From: Cupriavidus pampae
Lineage (GTDB): Bacteria; Pseudomonadota; Gammaproteobacteria; Burkholderiales; Burkholderiaceae
Reading direction: 5' to 3'
Length of the DNA stretch: 64,000 nt
Assembly: GCF_914271485.1 (NCBI RefSeq)
Contig: NZ_CAJZAG010000005.1
Coordinates: forward strand, 124,001-188,000
Part shown: piece by piece, positions 36,479-44,678 of the stretch
Layout: each line of letters starts with the position of its first letter
How positions within the stretch are numbered: position 1 is the stretch's first letter
Made by a program: the position numbers and the translations under genes
The notes under the pieces: generated by a model
What the model was told of the DNA's origin: nothing
The model's database searches: none
The model's input: only the letters and a program-made list of their open reading frames with translations

Positions 36479-37378
36479 GTGGATCGACTGCAGGGCATGA
36501 GGACCTTTGTCGCGGTGGTCGAGTCGGGTGGGTTCACCGCGGCCGCGCGCAAGCTCGATGTGTCGCTGTCGGTGGTCAGCCGCGTCGTCACCGAGCTCGA
36601 GGCGCACCTCGGCGTGCGGCTGCTCACGCGTACCACGCGGCTGGTGCGGCCCACCGACACCGGCGCCGCGTATTTCGAGAACTGCCGCCGCATCCTTGGC
36701 GAGATCGAAGAAGCCGAACTCTCGGCGGCCGGCACGCACGGCACGCCGCGGGGGCATCTGGTCGTGACCGCGCCCACGCTGTTCGGCGCGCGGCATGTCA
36801 TGCCAATCGTCGTCGAATACCTGCAGCGCTACCCCGAGGTCGACGTCAGCACCCTGCTGCTCGATCGCAACGTCAACTTCGTCGATGAGGGCGTCGATGT
36901 CGCCATCCGCATCGGCGAGCTGTCGAGCTCCTCGCTGCAGGCGGTGCAGGTCGGCCGCGTGCGCCGCGTCGTGTGCGCGGCACCGTCCTACCTCGAACGT
37001 CATGGCACGCCGCGCACGCCCGAAGACCTGGCCAGTCACGCGTTGATCCATACCACCGCCGTCGCGCTCACGCCCGAATGGCGCTTTATGGTCAAGGGCG
37101 AGTCCGTGCCCCTGCGCTTTCGGCCGCGATTGTCCACCACCACGAACGATTCCGCGATCCGGGCCGCCGTGGCCGGCCTTGGCCTCGCGCGCGTGCTGTC
37201 CTATCAGGTGGCGGCCGAACTCTGGGCCGGCGAGTTACGCGTGGTGATGGCCGACTACGAGCCTCCCCAGATACCGATCCACGTGATCCATCGGGAAGGC
37301 CGCCACGCCATGCAGAAGGTCCGTGCATTCCTGGATCTGGCCATTGACCGCCTGCGCGCGGATAAATCCCTGAACTGA
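36479..37378 (+). CDS. LysR-family regulator
   Basis: 299 residues, GTG 36479 with CGGGAG 5-6 bases upstream. N-terminal HTH (GGFTAAARKLDVSLSVVSRV) and the CrgA-type effector domain starting GHLVVTAPTLFGARHVMPIV. It lies upstream of, and reads toward, a GST and a flavin/iron-sulfur oxidoreductase. Between them is a perfect 25-bp dyad containing T-N11-A, the layout of LysR sites, so these two genes are likely its regulon. Confidence 0.92.
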   Translation: MDRLQGMRTFVAVVESGGFTAAARKLDVSLSVVSRVVTELEAHLGVRLLTRTTRLVRPTDTGAAYFENCRRILGEIEEAELSAAGTHGTPRGHLVVTAPTLFGARHVMPIVVEYLQRYPEVDVSTLLLDRNVNFVDEGVDVAIRIGELSSSSLQAVQVGRVRRVVCAAPSYLERHGTPRTPEDLASHALIHTTAVALTPEWRFMVKGESVPLRFRPRLSTTTNDSAIRAAVAGLGLARVLSYQVAAELWAGELRVVMADYEPPQIPIHVIHREGRHAMQKVRAFLDLAIDRLRADKSLN

Positions 37379-37403
37379 GTGCCGAGTCGCCCTCAATAAC
37401 CTC

Positions 37404-37428
37404 GATTCTTCTTATTTCAAGAAGAATC
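37404..37428. promoter_or_regulatory. Perfect 10-bp-arm dyad, probable LysR operator
   Basis: GATTCTTCTT (37404-37413) and AAGAAGAATC (37419-37428) flank a 5-base centre. TTCTTATTTCAAGAA inside it fits T-N11-A. A possible weak promoter (TTTTTC 37446-37451, 17 bp, TATGAT 37469-37474) lies just downstream, the usual arrangement for LysR activation of the GST gene. Confidence 0.65.
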
Positions 37429-37523
37429 CCTTCTCCGATAGCCCGTTTTTCTGGAGATTGAGCCGCCCTATGATGGTTTCCAGCACGACATTACGTGCGA
37501 AACCAACAACCTAGGACACGCTC

Positions 37524-38135
37524 ATGAAACTCTACTACCACCCGCTCTCCGGCCACTCGCACCGTGCCCGCCTGTTCCTCTCGCTGATCGACAAGCCGTT
37601 CGATCTGGTGGACGTCGATCTGGGCGCCGGTGCCCACAAGGCCCCCGAGTTCCTGAAGATCAACCCGTTTGGCCAGGTTCCCGTGCTGGTGGACGGCGAT
37701 ACGGTGGTGGCGGACTCGAACGCGATCCTGGTCTACCTCAGCAAGAAGTTTGGCAAGACCGACTGGCTCCCCGAAACCCCGGCTGAAGCCGCGGCCGTAC
37801 AACGCTGGCTATCGGTTGCCGCCGGCGATATCGCCTTCGGCCCCGCCGCCGCACGCCTGATCACGGTGTTTGCCGCGCCGCTCGACAGCAAGCAGGTGAT
37901 TGCCCGCGCCCACGTCGTGCTCAAGCGCATGGACGACGCGCTGGCCGGCCGGAAGTGGTTTGCCGCCGAACACCCAACCGTCGCAGACGTGGCACTGTAT
38001 AGCTACACGGCACGCGCGCCGGAAGGTTTTGTCGATCTGAAGGACTACGCCAACGTGCGTCAATGGCTGCAACGTGTGGAAGCCCTGCCCGGCTTCGTAC
38101 CGTTCCAGCAGACGCCGGTCGGTCTGGCCGCCTGA
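37524..38135 (+). CDS. Glutathione S-transferase
   Basis: 203 residues. The thioredoxin-like half ([34 protein letters not shown] with the cis-Pro, and [10 protein letters not shown] with the Glu/Asp-Ser glutathione contact) is followed by an all-helical domain from about residue 88. The Ser/His-rich first loop suggests a Ser- or Cys-independent bacterial class close to Beta/Nu types. It conjugates or reduces electrophiles with glutathione in the cytoplasm. It is 34 bases upstream of the oxidoreductase gene and probably co-transcribed. Confidence 0.92.
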   Translation: MKLYYHPLSGHSHRARLFLSLIDKPFDLVDVDLGAGAHKAPEFLKINPFGQVPVLVDGDTVVADSNAILVYLSKKFGKTDWLPETPAEAAAVQRWLSVAAGDIAFGPAAARLITVFAAPLDSKQVIARAHVVLKRMDDALAGRKWFAAEHPTVADVALYSYTARAPEGFVDLKDYANVRQWLQRVEALPGFVPFQQTPVGLAA

Positions 38136-38169
38136 ATCTCCCCCGCGCATCGCAAAAAGGTACCCAACC

Positions 38170-40212
38170 ATGTTCACTACCCGTGCCCCCTGGCATCCAG
38201 GCGAAGTCGCAATGCAAACCCGCGTTGGTGTGGCGGCAAGAATGGATGAGGTCGGCCGCCGCGTGGTGCGCGACTACATGCCGGACCAGCATCGCGAGTT
38301 CTTCGCGCAGTTGCCGTTCGTCGTGCTGGGTTCGGTGGCACCCGATGGCCGCGTCTGGGCGACGCTGCGTACCGGCGCGCCGGGTTTCCTGCGCTCGCCC
38401 GATCCGCGCGTGCTCGATATCGCCATCGTGCGCGACGCCTCCGACCCCGCCGATGCGGGGTTCGAGGATGGCGATGCGATCGGCCTGCTGGGTATCGACC
38501 TGGCCACGCGCCGGCGCAACCGCATGAACGGTGTGCTGCGCTTCGACGGTGCGGCCCGGGCGCATATCGACGTCGGGCACAGCTTCGGCAATTGCCCGCG
38601 CTACATTCATGAACGCATTCTGACGCCGGTGGACGACGCGGCGGGCGGGAGCAATACCAGCACGCCCGTGCAGCGCCTGGAAGCGCTCGACGAGCGGGCC
38701 CGCGCATTGATCGCCAGTGCCAGCGCGTTGTTTGTCGCGTCCTATGCCGACCTCGACGGCGAGCCGCGTCAGGTCGATGTCTCGCACCGTGGTGGCAAGC
38801 CTGGCTTCGTTCGTCTCGATGCCGACGGCGGCCTCACGATTCCGGATTTCAACGGCAATCTGTTCTTCAACACGCTTGGCAACTTCACGCTCAACCCGGT
38901 GGCCGGCGTCACCTTCGCGGACTTCTCTACCGGGGAACTGCTGCAGATGTACGGCCGCACCGAGGTCATCGTCGACTCGCCCGAAATTGCCGCGTTCCAG
39001 GGCGCCGAGCGTCTGTGGCGCTTTTTCCCCGAGCAGATCGTGCGACGCGAACGCGCGCTGCCGCTGCGCTGGGTCACCAGGACCGATGGCGAGGCACCGA
39101 GCTCGCTGATGACGGGCGACTGGGATGAGGCGGCCGATCGTCTGCGCGCCGCGAGCGTAGCCGACCAATGGCGGCCGTTTCGCGTCACACGCATCGTCGA
39201 TGAAAGCAGCGTGGTGCGCTCGTTCTATCTGGCACCGGCCGATGACGCCGGACGCATTCCGCATCAGGCCGGGCAACATCTGCCGATCCGCGTCACGTTG
39301 CCGGGCCACGATGCGCCTGTGATGCGCACCTATACGCTGTCGGTAGCCCCGTCCGATGCGGACTACCGCATCAGCGTCAAGCGCGAGGGCGAGGTGTCGC
39401 GCCATCTGCACGATCATGTGAAAGTCGGCGACATCATCGAGACGCGCGCTCCCGCTGGCGCGTTCACGATCGATCCCACCGTGCGCCGGCCGGCGGTGCT
39501 GCTGGCGGCGGGCATCGGCGTCACGCCGATGCTGGCGATGCTGCGTCATACGATCTATGAAGGCGCGCGCAAGCAGCGTATGCGGCCGACATGGTTCTTC
39601 CATTCGGCACGCTCGCTGGCCGAGCGTGCGTTCAGCGCGGAACTCGATGCGCTGGCACTACGCGGCAATGGCGCGGTGGAAATCGTGCGTCTGCTGAGCG
39701 ATCCTTCGGGCGCGATGATTGGCAGGGACTACGACGAGTCCGGCCGCGTCACGATCGACGTGCTGCGCGCGCATCTGCCATTCGACGACTACGATTTCTA
39801 CCTGTGCGGGCCGGCGGCATTTATGCAGTCGCTGTACGACGGCCTGCGCGCGCTCAATGTGCCGAACGATCGCATTCATGCGGAAGCGTTCGGTACCTCG
39901 TCGATCGTGCGTGACGATGCGCCCGTGCTCGCGCCGGTGGCAACCGACTCGGTGCCGGTCATCTTCACCGAGTCGGTCAAGGAAGCACGCTGGAATCCAG
40001 GTGCTGGTTCGCTGCTGGAGCTGGCGGAGGACCGCGGTCTGTCTCCGCCCTTCAGTTGCCGCGCCGGCAGTTGCGGCAGCTGCCGCACGCATGTGCTGCA
40101 GGGTGAGGTCACCTATGCGCAGCAACCCGAGTTTCCGGTGCCGGAGGGCGAGGCGCTGATCTGCTGCGCGATGCCGGCCGCGAACAGTCAGCCGATCCAT
40201 CTGGCGCTGTAA
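38170..40212 (+). CDS. Three-part oxidoreductase: PNPOx-like, FNR and plant-type 2Fe-2S domains
   Basis: 680 residues from ATG 38170. Residues about 25-330 are a pyridoxamine-oxidase-like flavin domain (FFAQLPFVVLGSVAPDGRVW; FVASYADLDGEPRQVDVSHR). Residues about 340-580 are a ferredoxin-reductase module with MRTYTLS for flavin and LLAAGIGVTPMLAM for NAD(P)H. Residues about 595-680 are a 2Fe-2S ferredoxin (CRAGSCGSC, last Cys in ICCAMP). Electrons would run from NAD(P)H through flavin to the cluster. The PNPOx-like half may bind a second flavin or a substrate. With GST and LysR this suggests reductive handling of an electrophile. Confidence 0.9.
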   Translation: MFTTRAPWHPGEVAMQTRVGVAARMDEVGRRVVRDYMPDQHREFFAQLPFVVLGSVAPDGRVWATLRTGAPGFLRSPDPRVLDIAIVRDASDPADAGFEDGDAIGLLGIDLATRRRNRMNGVLRFDGAARAHIDVGHSFGNCPRYIHERILTPVDDAAGGSNTSTPVQRLEALDERARALIASASALFVASYADLDGEPRQVDVSHRGGKPGFVRLDADGGLTIPDFNGNLFFNTLGNFTLNPVAGVTFADFSTGELLQMYGRTEVIVDSPEIAAFQGAERLWRFFPEQIVRRERALPLRWVTRTDGEAPSSLMTGDWDEAADRLRAASVADQWRPFRVTRIVDESSVVRSFYLAPADDAGRIPHQAGQHLPIRVTLPGHDAPVMRTYTLSVAPSDADYRISVKREGEVSRHLHDHVKVGDIIETRAPAGAFTIDPTVRRPAVLLAAGIGVTPMLAMLRHTIYEGARKQRMRPTWFFHSARSLAERAFSAELDALALRGNGAVEIVRLLSDPSGAMIGRDYDESGRVTIDVLRAHLPFDDYDFYLCGPAAFMQSLYDGLRALNVPNDRIHAEAFGTSSIVRDDAPVLAPVATDSVPVIFTESVKEARWNPGAGSLLELAEDRGLSPPFSCRAGSCGSCRTHVLQGEVTYAQQPEFPVPEGEALICCAMPAANSQPIHLAL

Positions 40213-40223
40213 CGAGGCCCAAG

Positions 40224-40244
40224 CCCTCGCTAGGCGAGGGTTTC
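40224..40244. terminator. Shared terminator of the converging oxidoreductase and XRE genes
   Basis: CCCTCG and CGAGGG pair around CTAGG, then GTTTCC. It begins 12 bases after the oxidoreductase stop and overlaps the last codons of the XRE gene (stop at 40230), so one hairpin serves both strands. Confidence 0.55.
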
Positions 40245-41000
40245 CTTGTCTGTGCTTGGCGCGTACATCACCATCAGCGCCTTGGTGGAGCCGGACAGGC
40301 TGCGGCCGCGGTGCGGGATGCGCGAGTCGAAGTGGATCGTGTCGCCGGGCTCCAGCACGTACTTGTCCATGCCGATCTGCCACTCGAGCTTGCCCTCGAG
40401 CACGTGGATCAGCTCCTCCCCGTCATGCTCGAAGAACACGTACTTGTCGATTTCCTCGGGAAAGCTGAACAGGAACGCCTGCAGCGCCTGACCATGCGCG
40501 GCGTTGGTGACCGACAGGTAGTTGTAGCCGAACGCGGTACCGCCCAGCACCGTGGGCCGGTGATCGTCACGCTTGACCACACTGACCCCACGCCAGGCCG
40601 GCACGGCGGTGCCAGGGCCCGCGCTTTCGGCCAGCAGCGCGCCGGGCTCGACTCCAAGCACGGCGGCGATACGTGCGAGCGTGGCGATCGGCGGCACCTT
40701 CTTGCCGTTCTCGATGCGCGACAGATAAGCCTTGCCGAACCCCGATCGCTCGGCCACCTCGGCCAGCGTCATGCGCGCATCGAGCCGATGGCGGCGCAGC
40801 CGTTGCCCGAGCGCGCCATGCGCGGAGCCGCTCGCCTCGTCCTGCGATGGCTCGTTGGCGGCGCTCTCGGTGGGCTCGATGGACTTGATGGCCTTGGTCA
40901 GCCTGGCGGACTTGCTGGCGCGGGTCGACGCGGAAGCCTTGGTGGCGGCGCGCGCCGGCGAAGGTTTCTTCTTGCTCCCAGAGATACGGCTCGGTTTCAT
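40230..41000 (-). CDS. XRE-cupin regulator
   Basis: 256 residues from ATG 41000; GTG 41072 would add 24 residues. No strong ribosome site was seen for either. After a Lys/Ala/Ser-rich basic N-terminus (about 60 residues) comes an XRE HTH (LRRHRLDARMTLAEVAERSG, FGKAYLSRIENGKKVPPI) and then a cupin_2 sensor (FFEHDGEELIHVLEGKLEWQ, DTIHFDSRIPHRG with metal-type His). This class (PuuR/SutR-like) represses genes of amine, amino acid or sulfur metabolism. It is the nearest plausible owner of the GTTTCCC sites found 2-4 kb upstream. Confidence 0.9.
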   Translation of the reverse strand: MKPSRISGSKKKPSPARAATKASASTRASKSARLTKAIKSIEPTESAANEPSQDEASGSAHGALGQRLRRHRLDARMTLAEVAERSGFGKAYLSRIENGKKVPPIATLARIAAVLGVEPGALLAESAGPGTAVPAWRGVSVVKRDDHRPTVLGGTAFGYNYLSVTNAAHGQALQAFLFSFPEEIDKYVFFEHDGEELIHVLEGKLEWQIGMDKYVLEPGDTIHFDSRIPHRGRSLSGSTKALMVMYAPSTDKETLA

Positions 41001-41101
41001 GCGTACGGTGCGAGTTGCCTGATCTGCGCGCAAGTTTACCGCCTTGCGCGCGTCCTGCCAAAAATCAGGCACCCGGTCCTATAAACGAGCTACGAATGGA
41101 G

Positions 41102-42052
41102 CTACAAATCGAGCGTCACGCCGACGCGCGCCCGGGACACGCACAGCGCCAGCTTCTCCTGCCGGCGCGAGGCATCGAGGAACGCGTCGCGATGGATCAC
41201 GACGCCGTCGGTGTAGCCGCACACGCATGATCCGCACACGCCCATCTCGCACGACGACGCCAGCGGAAAACCGCGCTCGCGCAGCACCGTCAGCGCGGAC
41301 GCATCGGCTGGCACGCGAATCGTCTCGCCGGTGGACGCCACGCGAATATCGAACGGCTCTGGCTTGAAGTTCTCGTCCAGCGTTGCCGCGAATACTTCGA
41401 AGTGCACCTGCTCGGGCGGCCATGCGGCTGTGGCCGCGCGTACCGCATCGACCAGGCTGGCCGGTCCGCAGCAATAGAGATGCGTGCCCGGCTCGGGCGT
41501 CGCCAGCGCCTGCGCGTCAAAGCGCTGCCCTTCCGCTTCGCGGCTGAACCACGTGCGCAGTTGCGTGGGCGTACACAGTTGCGCCAGTTCCGCGTGCAGC
41601 GGGGCCTCTGCCGCCGTGCGCGCACAGTAGTGCAGCGTGAACGCTCCCTGCGCGGCGCTCAGATGACGGACCATCGAGACAAACGGCGTTATACCGATGC
41701 CGCCTGCGATCAACACATGCCGCTCGGCCGCGCTCGCCAGCCCGAAGTTGTTGCGCGGCACCGTGACCGGAATCTCCATGCCCGGTGCCAGATGTTCGTG
41801 CAGCCAGCGCGAGCCGCCGCGGCCGTCGGCCTCGCGCTTGACCGCGATGCGATATACGCCGCGCTCGGCTGGATCGTTGCACAGCGAATACTGGCGGATC
41901 TTGCCGCCCGGGATATGAACGTCCACGTGTGCGCCGGGCTCGGCCTCGGGCAACTCGGGGCGTCGCGGATGGCGGAACGTGATGACGCGGACGTCCGCGG
42001 TGTCGTCGATGATCTGGTCAACGACGAGTTTCATGATGATGCGTGCAGACAT
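41102..42052 (-). CDS. Ferredoxin reductase of the phthalate-dioxygenase-reductase (VanB) type
   Basis: 316 residues from ATG 42052 (Met7 is an alternative). FMN/FAD domain RQYSLCNDP near 52, NAD(P) domain VLIAGGIGITPFVSMVRHL near 115, and a C-terminal plant-type 2Fe-2S domain with CEMGVCGSCVC and a later LCVS. Such reductases usually feed a Rieske oxygenase, but none is encoded here; the operon partners are a MOSC protein and a Rid protein. MOSC and this reductase occur fused in some bacteria, so the MOSC protein is the better candidate acceptor. Confidence 0.92.
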   Translation of the reverse strand: MSARIIMKLVVDQIIDDTADVRVITFRHPRRPELPEAEPGAHVDVHIPGGKIRQYSLCNDPAERGVYRIAVKREADGRGGSRWLHEHLAPGMEIPVTVPRNNFGLASAAERHVLIAGGIGITPFVSMVRHLSAAQGAFTLHYCARTAAEAPLHAELAQLCTPTQLRTWFSREAEGQRFDAQALATPEPGTHLYCCGPASLVDAVRAATAAWPPEQVHFEVFAATLDENFKPEPFDIRVASTGETIRVPADASALTVLRERGFPLASSCEMGVCGSCVCGYTDGVVIHRDAFLDASRRQEKLALCVSRARVGVTLDL

Positions 42053-42079
42053 GAGGCGGGATGCGGTAAGAATGCGTGG

Positions 42080-42571
42080 TCAGGCCAGCGGCTCGATCGG
42101 ATCGCCCTTCTCGATCCAGCCCCCCTCGACGATCGAGCAATTGAGGCCCGAACGGTTGTAGAGCGGCAGATAGAGGGGCATGCCGAGCAGTTCCTCCAGG
42201 TACTTGCACGGGAAGTTGAGCCGCCCGCCCTGAAGCACCACGTTGCCGACGCGGAAGCGCTTGCCGACCAGATCGTTGAGCGGCACGCCGGAGACGGTCA
42301 GATTCCGCCGGTGCTCTTCGGGCTTGAGGATCAGCGGCGCCTGCTGCAGCGGCGGATCGTTGCGCGCGAGCGCGTCCAGCACCTCGGCCGCGAACAACGT
42401 GACCTCGCGGACGTCCGGCTTGGGCGAGTACGTCCCGGTGCCCAGAAAGTAACGGTCACCGACGATGCCCTTGCCGGCGATCAGTTCCGCGCGCTCGAGC
42501 TCTTCCATCTCGTACGACGCCGACGGCGCGATATGAATATGGTGCAGACGGCCACCGCTCCACTGGATCAT
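42080..42571 (-). CDS. MOSC-domain protein
   Basis: 163 residues. The MOSC fold is recognised from GDRYFLGTGTYS, VTLFAAEVLDAL, HRRNLTVSGVPLNDLVGKRF and LNFPCKYLEELLG, whose cysteine is the expected molybdenum-cofactor sulfur ligand. MOSC proteins bind Mo-cofactor and, as in YcbX/YiiM and mammalian mARC, reduce N-hydroxylated compounds using electrons from a flavin/iron-sulfur partner. The reductase gene follows after 27 bases and the Rid gene precedes by 3 bases. Confidence 0.9.
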   Translation of the reverse strand: MIQWSGGRLHHIHIAPSASYEMEELERAELIAGKGIVGDRYFLGTGTYSPKPDVREVTLFAAEVLDALARNDPPLQQAPLILKPEEHRRNLTVSGVPLNDLVGKRFRVGNVVLQGGRLNFPCKYLEELLGMPLYLPLYNRSGLNCSIVEGGWIEKGDPIEPLA

Positions 42572-42574
42572 GGC

Positions 42575-42970
42575 TTACTCCTGCGGCGCCGAAACGCCAG
42601 CGATTGCCTCGATTTCCACCAGTACGTCGCGCGGCAGGCGAGCCACTTCGATGGTCGAACGCGCGGATACGCTAGTGCCGAAAAACTGCTGATAAACGGC
42701 GTTCATCAGCGCGAACTGGTTCATGTCCTTGAGGAACACCGTGGTCTTGACGACGGTGGCCAGGCTGGCGCCGCCGGCTTCGAGCACGGCGGCCACGTTG
42801 GCCAGCGACTGGCGGGTCTGCGCCTCGACGTCAGCGGCGATCTCGCCCGTCACGGGGTCGATCGGCAGTTGACCCGAGCAGAACACCAGGTCGCCCAGGC
42901 GCACGCCCTGCGCGTAAGGGCCCACGGCGGCGGGCGCACGATCGGTACGGAGGGTGGTTGGTTGCGGCAT
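42575..42970 (-). CDS. Rid-family (YjgF/YER057c/UK114) protein
   Basis: 131 residues from ATG 42970. Family motifs AVGPYAQGVRLGDLVFCSGQ, TVFLKDMNQFALMNAVYQQF and ARLPRDVLVEIEAIA are intact, including the Arg that in RidA binds the imine carboxylate. RidA proteins hydrolyse reactive enamine/imine intermediates; other subfamilies act in catabolic pathways. It is first in the operon with MOSC and reductase genes, behind a promoter whose start region carries three GTTTCCC heptamers. Confidence 0.92.
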   Translation of the reverse strand: MPQPTTLRTDRAPAAVGPYAQGVRLGDLVFCSGQLPIDPVTGEIAADVEAQTRQSLANVAAVLEAGGASLATVVKTTVFLKDMNQFALMNAVYQQFFGTSVSARSTIEVARLPRDVLVEIEAIAGVSAPQE

Positions 42971-43008
42971 GCTGTGAGTCTCTGTGTGTTGAAGGTGTTG
43001 CGGGTGAT

Positions 43009-43035
43009 GTTTCCCGTAGTTTCCCACCGGGAAAC
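43009..43035. promoter_or_regulatory. Three GTTTCCC heptamers at the Rid operon transcription start
   Basis: GTTTCCC at 43009, GTTTCCC at 43019 and the inverted GGGAAAC at 43029, each exactly 10 bp apart. The array covers the predicted start point of the promoter at 43039-43067, fitting a repressor site. Confidence 0.7.
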
Positions 43036-43038
43036 TTA

Positions 43039-43067
43039 AGTCTAGCGCAGCCCGCGCGCGCTGTCAC
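43039..43067 (-). promoter_or_regulatory. Promoter of the Rid-MOSC-reductase operon
   Basis: On the minus strand GTGACA (43062-43067), a 17-bp spacer and TAGACT (43039-43044). Transcription would start near 43032, inside the heptamer array. Confidence 0.5.
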
Positions 43068-43086
43068 GCGCGGGACTCGTCATCGC

Positions 43087-44409
43087 TCAGGCCTGTGTAA
43101 TCGACGAACCGCGCGTCTCGCGGGCGAACAGGGCCGCGACCAGCGTGACGATGGCCACGCCGATCAGCAGCATCGAGACGCCTTCGGTACCGCCGAACTT
43201 CTCCACCAGCACGGTCGCAAACAGTGGCGTCAGACCACCGCCGATCGCGGCGGCCACCTGAAAGCCGAACGAGGCGCCGGTGTAGCGCGCCCGCGCGCCG
43301 AACAGCTCGGGGAAATAGGTGGCCTCGATGCTGAACATCATGCCCTGCCCCAGAATCAGCCCAAGTGCGATCGCGGTCACGATCAAGGTGGGATCGCGCG
43401 TATCGACCATCCAGAACAGCGGGTAGGCGAAGAGGATCGTAAAGGCGGTACCGATAAAGAACAGCGGGCGACGGCCGATGCGGTCGGCCAGCAGACCGAA
43501 CAGCGGCATGATGAATACCTCGATCACTGCCGCAATGAAGATCGCGTTGAGCAGCATCTTCTTGGGCAGGCCCAGCTTCGTGGTGGCATAGACCACCAGG
43601 AACACGGTCAGCAGATACACCCACGAGACTTCGCACAGCTTGAGGCCAATGGCCACCAGGAACGACTTGCGATGGCGCGTGAACACTTCCTTGAGCGGAT
43701 TGGCCGCCAGCTCGTTCTTCGCCTTCATCTCCTCAAAGACCGGCGATTCCGTGATGCGCATGCGCACAAAGCTGCCAAGGCCGACCAGCACGATGCTGGC
43801 AAGGAACGGCACGCGCCAGCCCCAGCTCATCAACGCTTCCTCGGGCAGCGAGGACACCGCCCAGAACACCGCCGTGGAAAGAATCAACCCGAGCGGAAAG
43901 CCAACCTGCACAAGGCTGCCGTACAGGCCGCGCCGATGCTTCGGCGAATGCTCGAGCACCATCAGCGCCGCGCCACCCCACTCGCCACCCAGGCCAATGC
44001 CCTGCACGATACGCAGCAGCACCAGCAGCACGGGCGCCCATACGCCGATCTGCTGATACGTCGGCAGCAGGCCGATCGCAAAGGTGCCAAAGCCCATCAG
44101 CAGCAGCGACATCAGCAGCATCGACTTGCGGCCGAGCCGATCGCCCATGAAGCCAAACACCGCACCGCCAAATGGACGCGCCAGAAAACCCACGGCCGCG
44201 CTACCAAGCGCGGCCAGCGTGCCCAACATTGGGTCCGCGGCGGGGAAGAACAACTTGTTGAAGATCAGCGCGGCCGCGGTGCCGTAGATCAGGAAGTCGT
44301 ACCATTCGATGATGGTGCCGACTGAACTGGCGAACAGCACACGGCTGAGATTGGATTGGTCGGCGACGGCCGGTTGGACCGGCGTCGAAATGGCTGCTGG
44401 ATAGGTCAC
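43087..44409 (-). CDS. MFS transporter, metabolite:H+ symporter (ProP/ShiA-like)
   Basis: 440 residues from GTG 44409, chosen because GGGGGAG lies 7-8 bases upstream and the family N-terminus (SSVGTIIEWYDFLIYGTAAA) follows about 30 residues later. Frame-compatible starts upstream would read through the regulatory heptamers. Twelve membrane segments and the GDRLGRKSMLLMSL loop are present, along with RIVQGIGLGGEWGGAAL. Members import carboxylates, shikimate, betaine and the like. The shared GTTTCCC sites suggest it supplies the substrate of the Rid-MOSC-reductase operon. Confidence 0.92.
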   Translation of the reverse strand: MTYPAAISTPVQPAVADQSNLSRVLFASSVGTIIEWYDFLIYGTAAALIFNKLFFPAADPMLGTLAALGSAAVGFLARPFGGAVFGFMGDRLGRKSMLLMSLLLMGFGTFAIGLLPTYQQIGVWAPVLLVLLRIVQGIGLGGEWGGAALMVLEHSPKHRRGLYGSLVQVGFPLGLILSTAVFWAVSSLPEEALMSWGWRVPFLASIVLVGLGSFVRMRITESPVFEEMKAKNELAANPLKEVFTRHRKSFLVAIGLKLCEVSWVYLLTVFLVVYATTKLGLPKKMLLNAIFIAAVIEVFIMPLFGLLADRIGRRPLFFIGTAFTILFAYPLFWMVDTRDPTLIVTAIALGLILGQGMMFSIEATYFPELFGARARYTGASFGFQVAAAIGGGLTPLFATVLVEKFGGTEGVSMLLIGVAIVTLVAALFARETRGSSITQA

Positions 44410-44426
44410 GGTGGCACTCCCCCTAG

Positions 44427-44455
44427 GTTTCCCAAAAAGTTTCCCGATGTTTCCC
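44427..44455. promoter_or_regulatory. Three GTTTCCC heptamers upstream of the MFS gene
   Basis: Direct copies at 44427, 44439 and 44449 (5- and 3-base gaps), 18-46 bases before the GTG start. A possible -10 (TATATT on the minus strand, 44485-44490) lies upstream, placing the array in the early transcribed region. Confidence 0.7.
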
Positions 44456-44640
44456 ATACGCATGAGACGTGCCACCCGGCGCGGAATATAGGAAAGCGGG
44501 AACATAAGGGACGAAACGTCACTCGAGCAGGCGGATTTCAGCGGGAAATTAGCGCGATTTGAGTGCGGAGAGCACTAGAGATGTGCGGACTGGCACCACG
44601 ATCGCGGTGCCGACGCCCTGTGACAGCAGCCGCCAGGAAA

Positions 44641-44658
44641 TTTTCCCTATTGGGAAAC
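44641..44658. promoter_or_regulatory. Inverted TTTCCC/GGGAAA site
   Basis: TTTTCCC (44641-44647), TATT, GGGAAAC (44652-44658). It lies between the GntR and MFS genes, 20 bases downstream of the GntR stop, and may be an upstream copy of the same operator. Confidence 0.5.
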
Positions 44659-44678
44659 TTTTAATAGCTTCGGTGCTG

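Noticed and set aside
36386..37051. Minus-strand frame starting with KARLKARLKARL
   Set aside because: The repeat peptide is simply the translation of the 12-bp tandem repeat; the rest is antisense to LysR.
37921..39603. 560-codon open frame opposite the GST and fusion oxidoreductase
   Set aside because: Spans two unrelated sense genes and has no motif; an artefact of GC-rich codons.
41402..43039. 545-codon plus-strand frame across the reductase, MOSC and Rid genes
   Set aside because: Antisense to three recognised genes, with His/Arg-rich translation.
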